From positions 1 through 10,386 of the forward strand of contig RBNI01007370.1 of the NCBI GenBank assembly GCA_003990745.1: a DNA stretch of 10,386 bases. The letters are read 5' to 3'. The stretch is from Jimgerdemannia flammicorona. Lineage: Eukaryota > Mucoromycota > Endogonomycetes > Endogonales > Endogonaceae. How positions within the stretch are numbered: position 1 is the stretch's first letter; each line of letters begins with the position of its first letter. Below are positions 1 through 7,368 of the stretch, piece after piece. A program made the position numbers and the translations under genes. The notes under the pieces are model-generated. The model was not told the origin of the DNA. It was given only the letters and a program-made list of their open reading frames with translations, and did not search any database.

Positions 1-20
1 AAAAAAAAAAAAAAAAAAAA
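1..20. repeat. Poly(A) run at window edge
   Basis: Twenty consecutive A residues open the window. This may be part of a longer homopolymer, a retroposon tail or an assembly edge; the sequence to its left is not visible, so no choice can be made. Confidence 0.9.
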
Positions 21-830
21 GCTCACCAAAGCTCAGAGGACTCCACTACAAGTACTAAATAACCTACAGGTAATCTATACTGGCACTTGATACCCAAGGT
101 CAGCTGATATCTTATATAGCTTGTAAAATACCAAGACAATACTTTATTGATAATAGTAAAAGGAAGAAGATGCTGCACCAAAATGAATATATCCCAAATA
201 TAGATGAAGGTATCAGAAACTGTGAAAAAGTAGAGAAGACACTGATTCAACACTGATAAAGGGATAACTTATCACTATTGCCTTCCCCCTGCTATGCTCT
301 TGTGAGCATAACAAATCAATTCAAGGTAGAGAGAGTAATAATAGGGGAAAGGAGACTTGGAAGGTATCTACCAAATCTTATAACCAGTAAGGTAGCAGAG
401 AAAGGAGTATTGATTAGATTATAATCTCTAAAAGATATAACTTTAAAATTTATTTATTTTTAATATTTTTATATTTTGATAAAAATTTAATTAAATTTTA
501 ATTCTTGTCACTAAGATATGCCAATTTGGCTGTAAAAAAAAATTGAAGTTTATTTGAGTATCTTAAAGTACAGGGTCTATTATGACTAACTAGACCCAGA
601 TTAAGGCCTTTTTTGAGAATCAGCAAGGCCTTAATCATCTCCTTAATAATCATATTTTTTATAGCTTATATATATACAAATTTATATATCTGAGTTTTTT
701 ATATAATATTATCTTCTTCTTCTACTTCATCTGCCTTATCTGCTCCTAATACTCCTATATCTATATCAGCTGCTACTATTATGTATCAGATAGTATAACC
801 ATACTCTTACTATTATCTTCTTATCTAGCT
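21..830. other. AT-rich flank without a recognisable gene
   Basis: No coding motif, tRNA or transposon terminus is recognised here. A 76-codon open frame on the minus strand (23-253) has no family resemblance and sits in low-complexity DNA, so it is not called. Positions 440-500 are almost pure A/T, and 700-830 are pyrimidine-rich with CTT/CTA/CTG triplets. That last stretch may be a badly decayed extension of the 30-bp repeat that the transposon at 848 later split. Confidence 0.6.
600..635. repeat. Perfect 11-bp inverted repeat (hairpin)
   Basis: The arms ATTAAGGCCTT (600-610) and AAGGCCTTAAT (625-635) are perfect reverse complements around a 14-nt loop. Its function is unknown. It could be a terminator-like hairpin or a chance structure, because the AAGGCCTT core is itself palindromic. 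Confidence 0.6.
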
Positions 831-831
831 A

Positions 832-847
832 AGCCATTGCTTACTTA
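832..847. repeat. Left half of a 30-bp minisatellite unit, cut by the hAT insertion
   Basis: AGCCATTG (832-839) is followed by the left copy of the target duplication, CTTACTTA (840-847). Joined to 7361-7382 with one duplicate removed, it makes a 30-bp unit that aligns without gaps to the next unit (7383-7412) at about 24 of 30 positions. The flank is therefore a tandem repeat that was split by the transposon. Confidence 0.75.
840..847. other. Left target-site duplication of the hAT element
   Basis: CTTACTTA lies directly outside the left terminus. Its partner CTTACTCA is at 7361-7368. They agree at 7 of 8 bases, and the one difference is C versus T, the direction of decay seen across the window. 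Eight bases is the duplication length typical of hAT transposons. Confidence 0.75.
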
Positions 848-909
848 TAGTGCTCTAAATAGATGAAATTGATCCAGATGAGATTTGATTCAGATTTATC
901 ATATAATGG
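848..909 (+). repeat. Left terminal inverted repeat of the hAT element
   Basis: Starts TAGTGCTCT and aligns to the reverse complement of 7304-7360 with a few small gaps. The best-matched inner part is ATTTATCATATAATGG against ATTTATCACATGATGG. It also shares its first bases and the GATCCAGATG segment with the terminus at 10155. Most differences between copies fall where the 10155 copy has CpG. Confidence 0.8.
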
Positions 910-924
910 ATTCAAATCAACTTA

Positions 925-1000
925 AATTGATCTTGTAATCTGATCCAGATTGATCTGGATTAATTCATCTAGATTGATTCATCCAGATTAATCATATAAA
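925..1000. repeat. Left subterminal repeats (GATCCAGAT / ATCTGGAT motifs)
   Basis: At least five spaced copies of ATCCAGATT, ATCTGGATT or ATCTAGATT occur here in both orientations, just inside the left terminus. They resemble, inverted, the GATTCAGATT array at 6979-7265. In hAT transposons such subterminal motifs bind the transposase; that role is inferred here. Confidence 0.6.
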
Positions 1001-1013
1001 ATCTTTAGTGACT

Positions 1014-1136
1014 TCACTCTTTCTTTTGTTCATTTTTTACTCTGATTTTTTTTCCTACCATACTTTAGTGATATTACCCTTTCTTTTGTTTCCTCTCTTC
1101 TTTTGTTTTTTTTCTTTATTCTTTTTCTTTTCTGCC
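1014..1136 (+). repeat. Pyrimidine-rich tract with an imperfect duplication
   Basis: A T/C-dominated stretch in which a TTTAGTGA....CTTTCTTTTGTT segment occurs twice (about 1003-1030 and 1065-1090). No coding content is seen. Confidence 0.55.
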
Positions 1137-1312
1137 ATATCATGAGTAAACAAAACAACAGCCTTTAGTCATATGTTAGTCCAGTCTATTCATTTTTTTT
1201 ACCCTACAATGATCATCAAAAGAGGGAGTATTTGAGGTGAAAATGTACTGTCTGCTGACAATGTTAGATTCTTTCTCATATGGAAGCACACAAGCTACTC
1301 ATTGAGAGCTAA

Positions 1313-1588
1313 AGGGGCAATAGTAGTAGTAATGGTGGTGGCAATAGCAATGGCAGTGGCAATAGTAGAGATGAGGGAGAATTCTGGCAACAACTTATAG
1401 TAGCCCTTTGGATCTCAAAATTTACAGACTCACAGCTATATATATATGTGACAGCCTTTTTAGAGCAGCCAATAGTAGATATAGATTGCTCATGCTGCTA
1501 CTACTTGTTTACTTATATTTACTTTTTTAATTTCCTCCAGTATGATCCAATTTACCTTATACTTTTCTTAAAGTCTACAGCTCTATAG
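1313..1588 (+). pseudogene. Open frame with Gly/Ser/Asn-rich start, unassigned
   Basis: Ninety-one codons run without a stop from just after TAA 1310-1312 to TAG 1586-1588, but no ATG is near the start. The first 18 or so residues are a Gly/Ser/Asn-rich stretch from a GGCAAT/GGCAGT-like nucleotide repeat (1316-1370). A more ordinary-looking segment follows, with WQQLIVALW and SKFTDSQLY, then an aromatic-rich tail. Such a stop-free run stands out in this AT-rich, stop-rich DNA, so it may be a fragment of an old gene carried inside the hAT element. I do not recognise the family. Chance openness caused by the repeat is the main alternative. Confidence 0.2.
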
Positions 1589-1860
1589 TGAAATCTACCA
1601 ACTTTATTCACAATATTTGGTCAAGATGAAGAAAGGCTGGTGAACATTATGGAGTATATCTTTGGTAGCTAAGCTGTTGAGTCAATACATCATATAGCAG
1701 AGGTCTCAAAAGGAATAGAAGTAAGCCTTCATGAGCAATCTTGTATAACTCATACAACTCATTGGCATACAACTTACTCACTTATGCTCTTTTTCTAAAA
1801 TACTTATTTTCATATTTTATTTAACTTCATTGTCTTCTCTAAATACATCTACATGATACC
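1589..1860. other. Non-coding interior of the hAT element
   Basis: No recognisable gene or motif. CATACAACTCATT-like words at 1748-1775 look like outlying, decayed copies of the 15-bp repeat that starts near 1861. Confidence 0.5.
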
Positions 1861-2066
1861 TGCATGTAATCTGTCTACATACAACCTATTTGCATACAAC
1901 TCATCTGTATGTAACTCATCTGTATATATGTAATCCATTTATATATAACCTATCTGTATATAACTCATCTACATACAATCTGTCTGCACATAACCCATCT
2001 GTACACAACCTATCTGTATACAACTCATCTACACACAACCCATCTATATGTAACCCATTTGTACAC
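1861..2066 (+). repeat. 15-bp minisatellite, about 13-14 copies
   Basis: The unit is close to CTGTATACAACTCAT, with variants such as CTACATACAACCTAT and CTGCACATAACCCAT. One copy is about 4 bp longer (near 1921-1939). Copies differ mostly by C/T and A/G transitions. Because 15 is a multiple of three, one frame reads as a five-residue repeat (LSVYN-like) and gives an 89-codon open frame (1890-2159). I treat that frame as a by-product of the repeat, not a gene. Confidence 0.85.
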
Positions 2067-2176
2067 TTATCTCAGCCCCTCAGATCAGAACTCAGTTCTA
2101 TTGAAAAGAAGAGTTCAAAGTTATCTGAGTTCAACCACATCTGGCATCTGATCAAATAGAGAAATTTGAGGGCAAG

Positions 2177-2428
2177 ATGTTCAGCATTAGTAGTATCAGT
2201 ATCATAATTAAGGCTTGGAGATCTATATTTGAATCAGAGCTAATCATTCTCAATCAAGAGGTTCATTGGCCAGCAGAAGTAATCAATGACAAAGAGAACT
2301 ACACTATTATTAATAACTATAGAGAGATGATTGTGATGGTGGTAAGGAATCTCTATAGTGATGAGCTTTGCTATCACATCAATGAGATTTGTAAGAATTG
2401 TATCAAATATCAGATAACAGAAAAGAGG
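2177..2428 (+). pseudogene. ORF fragment with an integrase-like CxxC segment (tentative)
   Basis: An open frame from ATG 2177 whose last third looks protein-like: YREMIVMVV, RNLYSDEL, then HINEICKNCIKYQ. The order, an aromatic/RxLY segment followed about ten residues later by CxxC and a KxQ-type tail, resembles the zinc-binding N-terminal region of retroelement integrases. The two histidines expected upstream are not clearly present, and no catalytic core follows. After about 2425 the frame runs into a purine tract and reads as low complexity, so the meaningful part probably ends there. It lies inside the hAT element, so it would be a nested or captured remnant. Chance resemblance is a real possibility. 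Confidence 0.25.
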
Positions 2429-2458
2429 AGGCAAAAAAAGCAAGGAGGGGGGGTTTGG
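2425..2458 (+). repeat. Purine-only tract with few interruptions
   Basis: An almost pure A/G stretch ending in seven G residues. It could be a retrotransposon polypurine tract, but no matching terminal repeat is visible, so it is listed only as composition. A T10-type pyrimidine run follows at 2530-2550. Confidence 0.5.
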
Positions 2459-2554
2459 ATGGGAATTGGGTATACTGCAATACTGATAAAGGGTGAGTTC
2501 TGGAGTTCTGAAATCCCCTATAATCATCTCTCTTTTTTTTTTTCTTCTCCCTAA

Positions 2555-3320
2555 ATAATCACTCTTTTTGCCAATATACTCTTTTTGATACAATTCTAGA
2601 GATACATAAGATTCTATACCTCTACCAGAACTTTAGAAGTGCTATCAAAGAGCAAACTATGCACAAGTACAACATGGTCTGTACAGCAATAGTGGCTATA
2701 ATCTGGGATTCTTTGAGCAGATTAGTAGAGTGTATGGTAGACCAGCTTGGTGGTGATCTCAGTGTGGCTGTATGTACATTCTTGGTACAATTTAGCATAC
2801 CATATAAGGTGAGGAGCTCTGCTTTTTTGGTGCTACAGCCTGGGGGATTTCTGCAGCCTAGAGGTTTCTGCCCCCCCACATGCAAAAAGGACTGACTGGA
2901 TGCTATTTGTTTTAGCAGGTTTCTAAGCCAGGGCTCCCAGGGCTGGACTAAGGGCAGGTATCCACTAGTACAACCTGGCAGTATAAGGTTCTGGGTTAAG
3001 GATTCACCCAACTATATACTCATATCACATTAGGATACATTAGGCACAATATTTCTCTACCCATATATACAGATAACAATATCACCCTAGTAATGTTTTA
3101 TATTCTAGAAAGGAAGGGCCCAACCTGGGAGAATAGTGGTAGAGTCTGATATAACTTCATCTACAGTTTCAGGGTCCCATTTGTGGTCAACATAGCTATC
3201 CTATTCCAACTACATAATTACCATAGTACCATTGCCTTTAAGGAGAGCTCAGACACCATAGTTATTGTACTCACAACAGATGACAGACTCATCAAGGCCT
3301 GGGACTGGTAGGTGGAGCAG
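2555..3320. other. Unassigned hAT interior with short frame fragments
   Basis: Several protein-like but broken stretches occur on the plus strand. One lies at about 2650-2808 and ends at an AAG|GTGAGG junction, followed by ACTGAC and TTTTAG at 2912-2915, which is intron-like. Another open run of about 53 codons (3151-3311) contains VPFVVNIAILF and VLTTDDRLIKAWDW. On the minus strand 2622-3011 is open for 129 codons without family resemblance. Positions 2820-2990 are unusually rich in G and C runs for this window. None of these fragments could be assigned, and they may derive from one captured or nested element. Confidence 0.35.
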
Positions 3321-3400
3321 TTTTTATAAGAGTTAGATAATCTTTTATGAGGGTTTGGCAGTCATTTTGTATAGGTTGAGTAGTCTTTTGTAGAGAGTTG
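3320..3400 (+). repeat. Weak ~23-bp direct repeats
   Basis: Three diverged units are visible: GAGTTAGATAATCTTTTATG, GTTTGGCAGTCATTTTGTAT and GTTGAGTAGTCTTTTGTAGA. The similarity is modest and boundaries are approximate. Confidence 0.45.
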
Positions 3401-3457
3401 GGCTGACAGCCAGGCACCTCTTCTGTAGCACTAGTTTAGCCATTATACTGGGCCCTT

Positions 3458-3494
3458 GGCCCTGCTCTGTAGTACTGTGCTGCAGCACAGGGCC
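3458..3494. repeat. Palindrome and short inverted repeat
   Basis: CTGTGCTGCAGCACAG (3475-3490) is a perfect 16-bp palindrome. Outer arms GGCCCTG (3458-3464) and CAGGGCC (3488-3494) form a second, overlapping inverted repeat. Role unknown. Confidence 0.6.
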
Positions 3495-3550
3495 AGAGTG
3501 CCTATAGAACCTAAATTGGTGACAGAGCCTGAATCTGTAGTGGACTTTGA

Positions 3551-3630
3551 CTGCCAGAAGTACCCTCCAACTACCAGAAGCACTCTCTAACTGCCAGAAG
3601 TACCTTCTGACTATCAGAAGTACCCTCTAA
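3551..3630 (+). repeat. 20-bp tandem repeat, four copies
   Basis: Four units begin at 3551, 3571, 3591 and 3611, exactly 20 bp apart. The consensus is close to CTGCCAGAAGTACCCTCTAA. Copies differ by a few transitions. The array leads into the longer minisatellite that follows, which shares short words with it. Confidence 0.9.
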
Positions 3631-3654
3631 CCTGAACTCAGACTCCTTAGTGAC

Positions 3655-4135
3655 ATGGAGTTACCCCTTTACTACTGGTAGAAGACTGTAAATTTTGCAT
3701 ATTCTCTCTACCAATCCCACCAACTCCTGGCCCAGGTATAGGCTGCTTGGAAGTATTCTATACTGCTGGCAGAGGGCCACAAATTTTGTATGCTCCCTCC
3801 ACCTACCCTACCCCCTCTGCCAACCTCCCCATTCTGGACACTTGTAGCTTAGGGCTGCCTCTTGCTGCCAGTGGAGAGCTGCAAATTTTACACACTTTCT
3901 CCACCAACTCTGCATCCACTGACCCTGCCCACTGACCTGAGCACTGACAGCTTGGGGCTACCCCTTGCTGCTAGAAGAGGACTGCAAATTTTGCTCACTC
4001 TCTCCACCAACTCTGCACTCACTGATCCTGCCCACTGATCTGGGCACTGATAGCTTGAGGCTACTCCTTACTACTGGTAAAGGGCTGCAAATTTTGCATA
4101 CTCCCTCTGCTGCCACCAATTCTACTGACTACTGC
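3655..4135 (+). repeat. ~103-bp minisatellite, about five degenerate copies
   Basis: The anchor GCAAATTTTGC-like word occurs with its AAATTTT at 3690, 3781, 3883, 3986 and 4089, giving spacings of 91, 102, 103 and 103 bp. Each unit carries CTCTCTCCACCAACTCTGC, GACCTGGGCACTGATAGCTT and GGGCTACCCCTTGCTGCTGG-like segments. The third and fourth units are the most alike. It is C-rich on the plus strand yet lacks CpG. A 62-codon open frame (3747-3935) lies inside and is not called as a gene. Confidence 0.88.
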
Positions 4136-4273
4136 TCCACTTGACCTGCAAACTTCAGACCAAGTCTTAAGTTTTTTTTTCCTTTTTATTTTTGAAAAAG
4201 TATTAAATAATCCATAAGGCCAATTAATTAATCCATGAACTCCAGAACCTGCTGAATTTTAGTGACCTAAGCT
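4136..4273. other. Spacer between minisatellite and transposase 3' end
   Basis: AT-rich, with a T-run near 4171-4180. No coding signal is seen beyond the hATC domain that ends near 4280 on the minus strand. Confidence 0.5.
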
Positions 4274-4440
4274 CTACTAAGATTTCAGACATATATATAC
4301 TCAGATTGTCTTAGTATTCAGCATACATCTCTTAGGGGTAACAAGATCCACCCCATCTAAGAATACTCACTTGATAGGAGTACTGATAGCAGGAATCACC
4401 AGGTAGTCCCAAGCCATACCACATAGACTGAGGAAGTCCA
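4274..4440 (-). other. hATC dimerisation domain of the transposase
   Basis: Minus-strand reading FLSLCGMAWDYLVIPA is followed by VFLDGVDLVTPKRCMLNTKT and a terminal CLKS before TAG. This is the most conserved hAT signature: a P.L..MA.DYL.IPA helix, a VFS.GG.-like turn, then R..L...T. It mediates transposase dimerisation in the family. A TGA sits where the Glu/Arg just before VF is expected. Confidence 0.88.
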
Positions 4441-5382
4441 TTTGATGTAGCTGCAGTCATATGCTCCAGTGAGTAGAGCAGTGGTTAGAATAGTAGGTAG
4501 AGTGGTAGTTAGAATAGTGGTTAGGTTGGTGGATTAAATTGGCTCAATGTAACCAACCACCTACCTGACAATCTACCTTCTACCAGTTGAGTATCTCTAT
4601 ACTCTTCAGCAGGATTACACAGTTACTGGTGAGATAAATAGTAAGTTCATCTATTGATAGCAGCTCTTTTTACTGATAGCTCTCTCTTCCTCTTTTTGCT
4701 GAAGTAAATATGAGACAGGAGGAATCTCTTAGTATATTTATCCAGACTTTGGCCAGAACCTTGTAGTGGTATATAGTTTTTCTAGTATGTTTCAATTATG
4801 GCCTGCTTGTTTCCCTCAATGAACTACTGCTCCTAGCCCTAATCTTTATAGTATTATAGCTTTAAGTATAGGTCTAGTACTGTTCAGGGAAAGAAGAGTG
4901 AGTTTTTGCAAGAGTTTCTCTGTTTTGGAAGGGGCAACAGCCACATACTAATATATCTGTACTGATTGAGTATATAGCAGTATCTGTTTTAGAGTAGTAT
5001 TTTCTGAGCTTACTTAGAGCAATCTCCATGGCATCTCTCTGATCTGGGCTTAACCATAAATCACTACAACCCTCCAGCCTATCCTCAAGCTTGTCCTCTA
5101 GCTAGTCAATCAGAAGGTTGTATACTGGTATTGCAGAGCTTATTGTTGGAGTCATTTGTTTGACTATATTCTTTGTATAATTATTGAAACACTGGCAGTT
5201 ATGTATAGTGAGATATTATATTATATAGAGGCAGACAAAATAAGTGTGGGGCCAGAGCAATCACCACTTACTTTCAAAACTCTGACAACATTCCAAAGTA
5301 TGTTCCACTCACTTTCACCTAGAGCCTTGCCCTGTATTTCTTTGTTAGCAGCAACTATTGAATTTATTAGCTTTTTGTTTTG

Positions 5383-5408
5383 TTTTTTTTTTTTTTAAAA
5401 AAAAAAAA
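5383..5408. repeat. T14-A12 self-complementary homopolymer run
   Basis: Fourteen T residues are followed directly by twelve A residues within the transposase pseudogene, between the blocks around YWNSTF and EWNILW. A similar T15 run lies at 6734-6748. Likely slippage products; sequencing length may be inexact. Confidence 0.8.
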
Positions 5409-5837
5409 TCTTTAATTATCTGAAATAAGTTGCTTCAGCTGACTAAAGAAAAGGATATATACCATAGCAAACTCCAGCATGTACTGGATCATTACAAATG
5501 TCGAGTTCCAATATATACAGATGTTCAATATAAGCTCTTTCAGGGCTAAACTGATTATCTTACACTATGTAGTGAATTTGTCTCATCATTGTGAAGATGA
5601 TTGGACCAATATAACCAGTTTGCATAGCTTGGAAACTATACTCAGAGCCTCTCCTCTCTTAGATGTTTTGTCTATATATGTAAGATAGTCCTGAACAGTG
5701 AGATTCAGTATATGGGCCTAGTATTACATATAGCAGCTTTCTGTACTAAAGGCCATATTTTCCTATTTAAGACTAGCTACTAAAACTTGGAAAAATGTTG
5801 AGTTATTTGTAACATTGTCTATCATAATGGCCAAAAT

Positions 5838-5953
5838 CTATACTTAAATTGTTTGGTCAGCAAATTTATGTAAAAATAAATAACTAATAAAATCTGTTTT
5901 ATTTTAGGACCTCTCTCAAAATGCCAATCTGATGATAAGTCTCTCTTTTTTAC
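5838..5953 (-). other. Spliceosomal intron of the transposase, 116 nt
   Basis: On the minus strand the exon ends ...ACTAAG, followed by GTAAAA. The branch-like word TGCTGAC lies near the 3' end and the intron closes with TATAG. Its length (116) is not a multiple of three, yet splicing joins GITTK to ILAIMIDNVTNN, exactly continuing the hAT core where the D of TDN is expected. The family match on both sides makes this a strong prediction. Confidence 0.72.
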
Positions 5954-6096
5954 CTTAGTTGTGATCCCAAGCTCCTGAATATAACTAATAAAAGTATCTG
6001 TAATATTATCTCCAGAATGAGGGCCAGCAAGTTTGATGAAGTCAAGGGTGAGAGATTTAAGCTACCAATTGAGATCAATCCAATGACCAGTAATGC

Positions 6097-6153
6097 CTAG
6101 AAATGAAATTATATTGTAAGATATCTATATATTGATTATAAATGAAATTTTAC
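6097..6153 (-). other. Second candidate intron of the transposase, 57 nt
   Basis: Minus strand GGCAG|GTAAAATTTC ... ATTTCTAG|GCATTACTGG. Removing it joins FNKQNLA to GITGHWID in frame, resembling the DxWTSxNxxxFLGITGH block. It shares GTAAAA with the other intron. An alternative is that the exon reads straight in from TTTCTAGGC, where the unspliced frame gives FLGITGH, so the exact 3' border is less certain. Confidence 0.5.
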
Positions 6154-6690
6154 CTGCCAAATTTTGCTTATTGAATATGAGATTAAATTGGTGAGCTCTT
6201 TATAAATATATATATAATTCAGCTTACAAAGGTTATAGTGCTGCCTTTATTTATTTATTTTATCTGAAGTATCTAGCAGAGATTATTGTGCTCCTTTCTA
6301 TAGACCTCCAGGACATCTTTGCAAATAGTATCAGTACTTGGCAAATATAAATCATATTTAAGAAGACTAAAGATGCTATATAATTGATCACTCTCAATAG
6401 TTGTGAATAGCTGGTCTGTATATACAATCTAGCAAATGAGCTGATTTTGTAATTCTGCTAAAGAGTATGGCTAAATATTTTTGATTAAATAGAGTTATTG
6501 GTACAGAAATAGTCAGGCAATTGGATAAATATACCCACTATAGCTTGGATATCGATTTTATTTGTCTTTATGTTCTTTTTGATTTTGTTAGAGTACTTGT
6601 CTTTTATATGTCAATATATGTTCAAAGTCAAACTACCAAGCATTTTGAACTTCTGGCTATATAGTTTATAGAGATAGATGAAACAGTATC

Positions 6691-6978
6691 ATGTATGTAT
6701 CAAACAAAGTATCAGTTATATCATAGGTATATCTTTTTTTTTTTTTTTAAATTTTTTATCTATAATAGTTATAAATAATATCATCTTCTATCTTAGTATA
6801 ATATTGTCAGATTTCAGAGTAAGGATTGCATGGAAGGTGTGGAACTATTGAGAATATTTGACTTGAAGCATCACTGGTACTGTAAACTATTGAAGACTGA
6901 TCTATTGATATATATTTGCATATGTATGTATATATGTTTGCATGTATATATAGATATATCTGATATATGAGTTATGTG
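6691..6978. other. Transposase 5' region, no further gene seen
   Basis: AT-rich, with a T15 run (6734-6748) and TATATA/GTATGTATATA low complexity at 6905-6965. This would be the leader of the minus-strand transposase; no firm promoter element can be named. Confidence 0.45.
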
Positions 6979-7265
6979 AAGGATTCAGATTAGAGAATTC
7001 AGATTAGAGGATTCAGATTGGAGGATTCAGTTGAAGGATTTGAATAAGGATTTGAATTGAAGGATTTAGATTGAAGAATTCAAATTAGAAGATTTAAATT
7101 AGAGGATTCAGATTGATTGAGTAATTCAGATTGAGTAATTCAGATTGAGTAATTCAGATTGAGTAATTCAGATTGAGTGGTTTAGATGGAGTGGTTTAGA
7201 TGGAGTAATTTGGATGAGTAATTTAGATAGGGTAATTCAGATGGGGTGATTCAGATTAATCTGAG
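6979..7265 (+). repeat. Right subterminal array, ~14-15-bp repeat
   Basis: About twenty units of GAGGATTCAGATTA-type grade into GAGTAATTCAGATT-type; the five around 7110-7170 are near-perfect 14-bp copies. It lies directly inside the right terminus, upstream of the transposase. The core GATTCAGATT resembles the motif at 925-1000 in inverse orientation, as expected for transposase-binding subterminal repeats. Copies towards both edges are more diverged. Confidence 0.85.
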
Positions 7266-7303
7266 TTGATTTGGATAGCTTCAGATTTGAGATTTAGATC
7301 AAA

Positions 7304-7360
7304 CCATCATGTGATAAATCGAATCCAGATTTGATTTGAATTGACTTGTTCAGAGCATTA
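7304..7360 (-). repeat. Right terminal inverted repeat of the hAT element
   Basis: Read inward on the minus strand it starts TAATGCTCTGAACAAGTC. It matches the start of the 10155 terminus, TAGTGCTCCGAACGAGTC, at 15 of 18 bases. Two of the three differences are CpG turned into TpG or CpA. It matches the left terminus over about 60 bp with gaps. Confidence 0.8.
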
Positions 7361-7368
7361 CTTACTCA
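7361..7368. other. Right target-site duplication of the hAT element
   Basis: CTTACTCA, pairing with CTTACTTA at 840-847 with one T/C difference. This right copy fits the following 30-bp repeat unit, so it is probably the less mutated one. Confidence 0.75.

Larger units (their letters stand above)
4274..6690 (-). pseudogene. hAT-family transposase, degraded, with introns
   Basis: Codes, when intact, for the nuclear DNA transposase that cuts hAT termini and inserts them with 8-bp duplications. Blocks read in the right order on the minus strand, though in shifting frames. A half BED-like finger (KFKMLGSLTLN, HIKDKYSNK; about 6660-6590) is followed by QLFTTIESDQLYSIF with LPSTDTI (6420-6290). 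Next come NLAGITGHWIDLNW (6170-6060) and HSGDNITDTF. After an intron, IDNVTNNSTF (5825-5795) matches the TDNASNN block, then HILNLTVQDYL, YWNSTFVM (about 5510) and EWNILWNVV (5310). PTISSAIPVYNLLID (5152-5105) and LSKLRKYYSKTD follow. The C-terminal hATC domain (4440-4280) has MAWDYLVIPA and DLVTPKR. Frameshifts, TAG/TGA stops (two adjacent TGAs at 5583-5588) and a T14A12 run break it. The exact start is not determinable. Confidence 0.88.
848..7360 (-). mobile_element. Degenerate hAT-superfamily DNA transposon, 6.5 kb
   Basis: Cut-and-paste transposon remnant, oriented by its transposase (minus strand, 4274-6690). The termini TAGTGCTCT (848) and, inverted, TAATGCTCTG (7360) fit the YARNG start of hAT ends. 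About 60 bp of terminal sequence is shared, including a near-identical ATTTATCA.AT.ATGG block. An 8-bp duplication flanks it, and removing it heals a 30-bp tandem repeat. Subterminal arrays of an AATCTGAATC-like motif lie at both ends, as expected of hAT transposase-binding regions. At 6.5 kb it is longer than many fungal hAT elements, because 910-4273 contains minisatellites and unassigned fragments beyond the transposase. These could be captured DNA or nested insertions. The element is dead: the transposase has many stops. A sister terminus occurs at 10155. Confidence 0.82.

Noticed and set aside
23..253. 76-codon minus-strand open frame near the left edge
   Set aside because: Hydrophobic/aromatic residues typical of translated AT-rich DNA; no family resemblance and no conserved context.
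1220..1260. Possible polypurine tract and LTR start (AAAAGAGGGAG then TGAGGTGAAA)
   Set aside because: No second copy of the following sequence and no primer-binding site were found in the window.
1890..2159. 89-codon plus-strand ORF as a gene
   Set aside because: Its sequence is the translation of the 15-bp minisatellite; openness follows from the period being a multiple of three.
2622..3011. 129-codon minus-strand ORF as a gene
   Set aside because: No recognisable domain, and it overlaps plus-strand fragments of similar quality; G/C-run composition alone may keep it open.
1861..4135. CRISPR array
   Set aside because: Repeats are contiguous minisatellites without unique spacers, in a eukaryotic context.
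5156..5688. Plus-strand ORFs at 5156-5398 and 5479-5688
   Set aside because: They are antisense shadows of the hAT transposase, whose motifs read on the minus strand.
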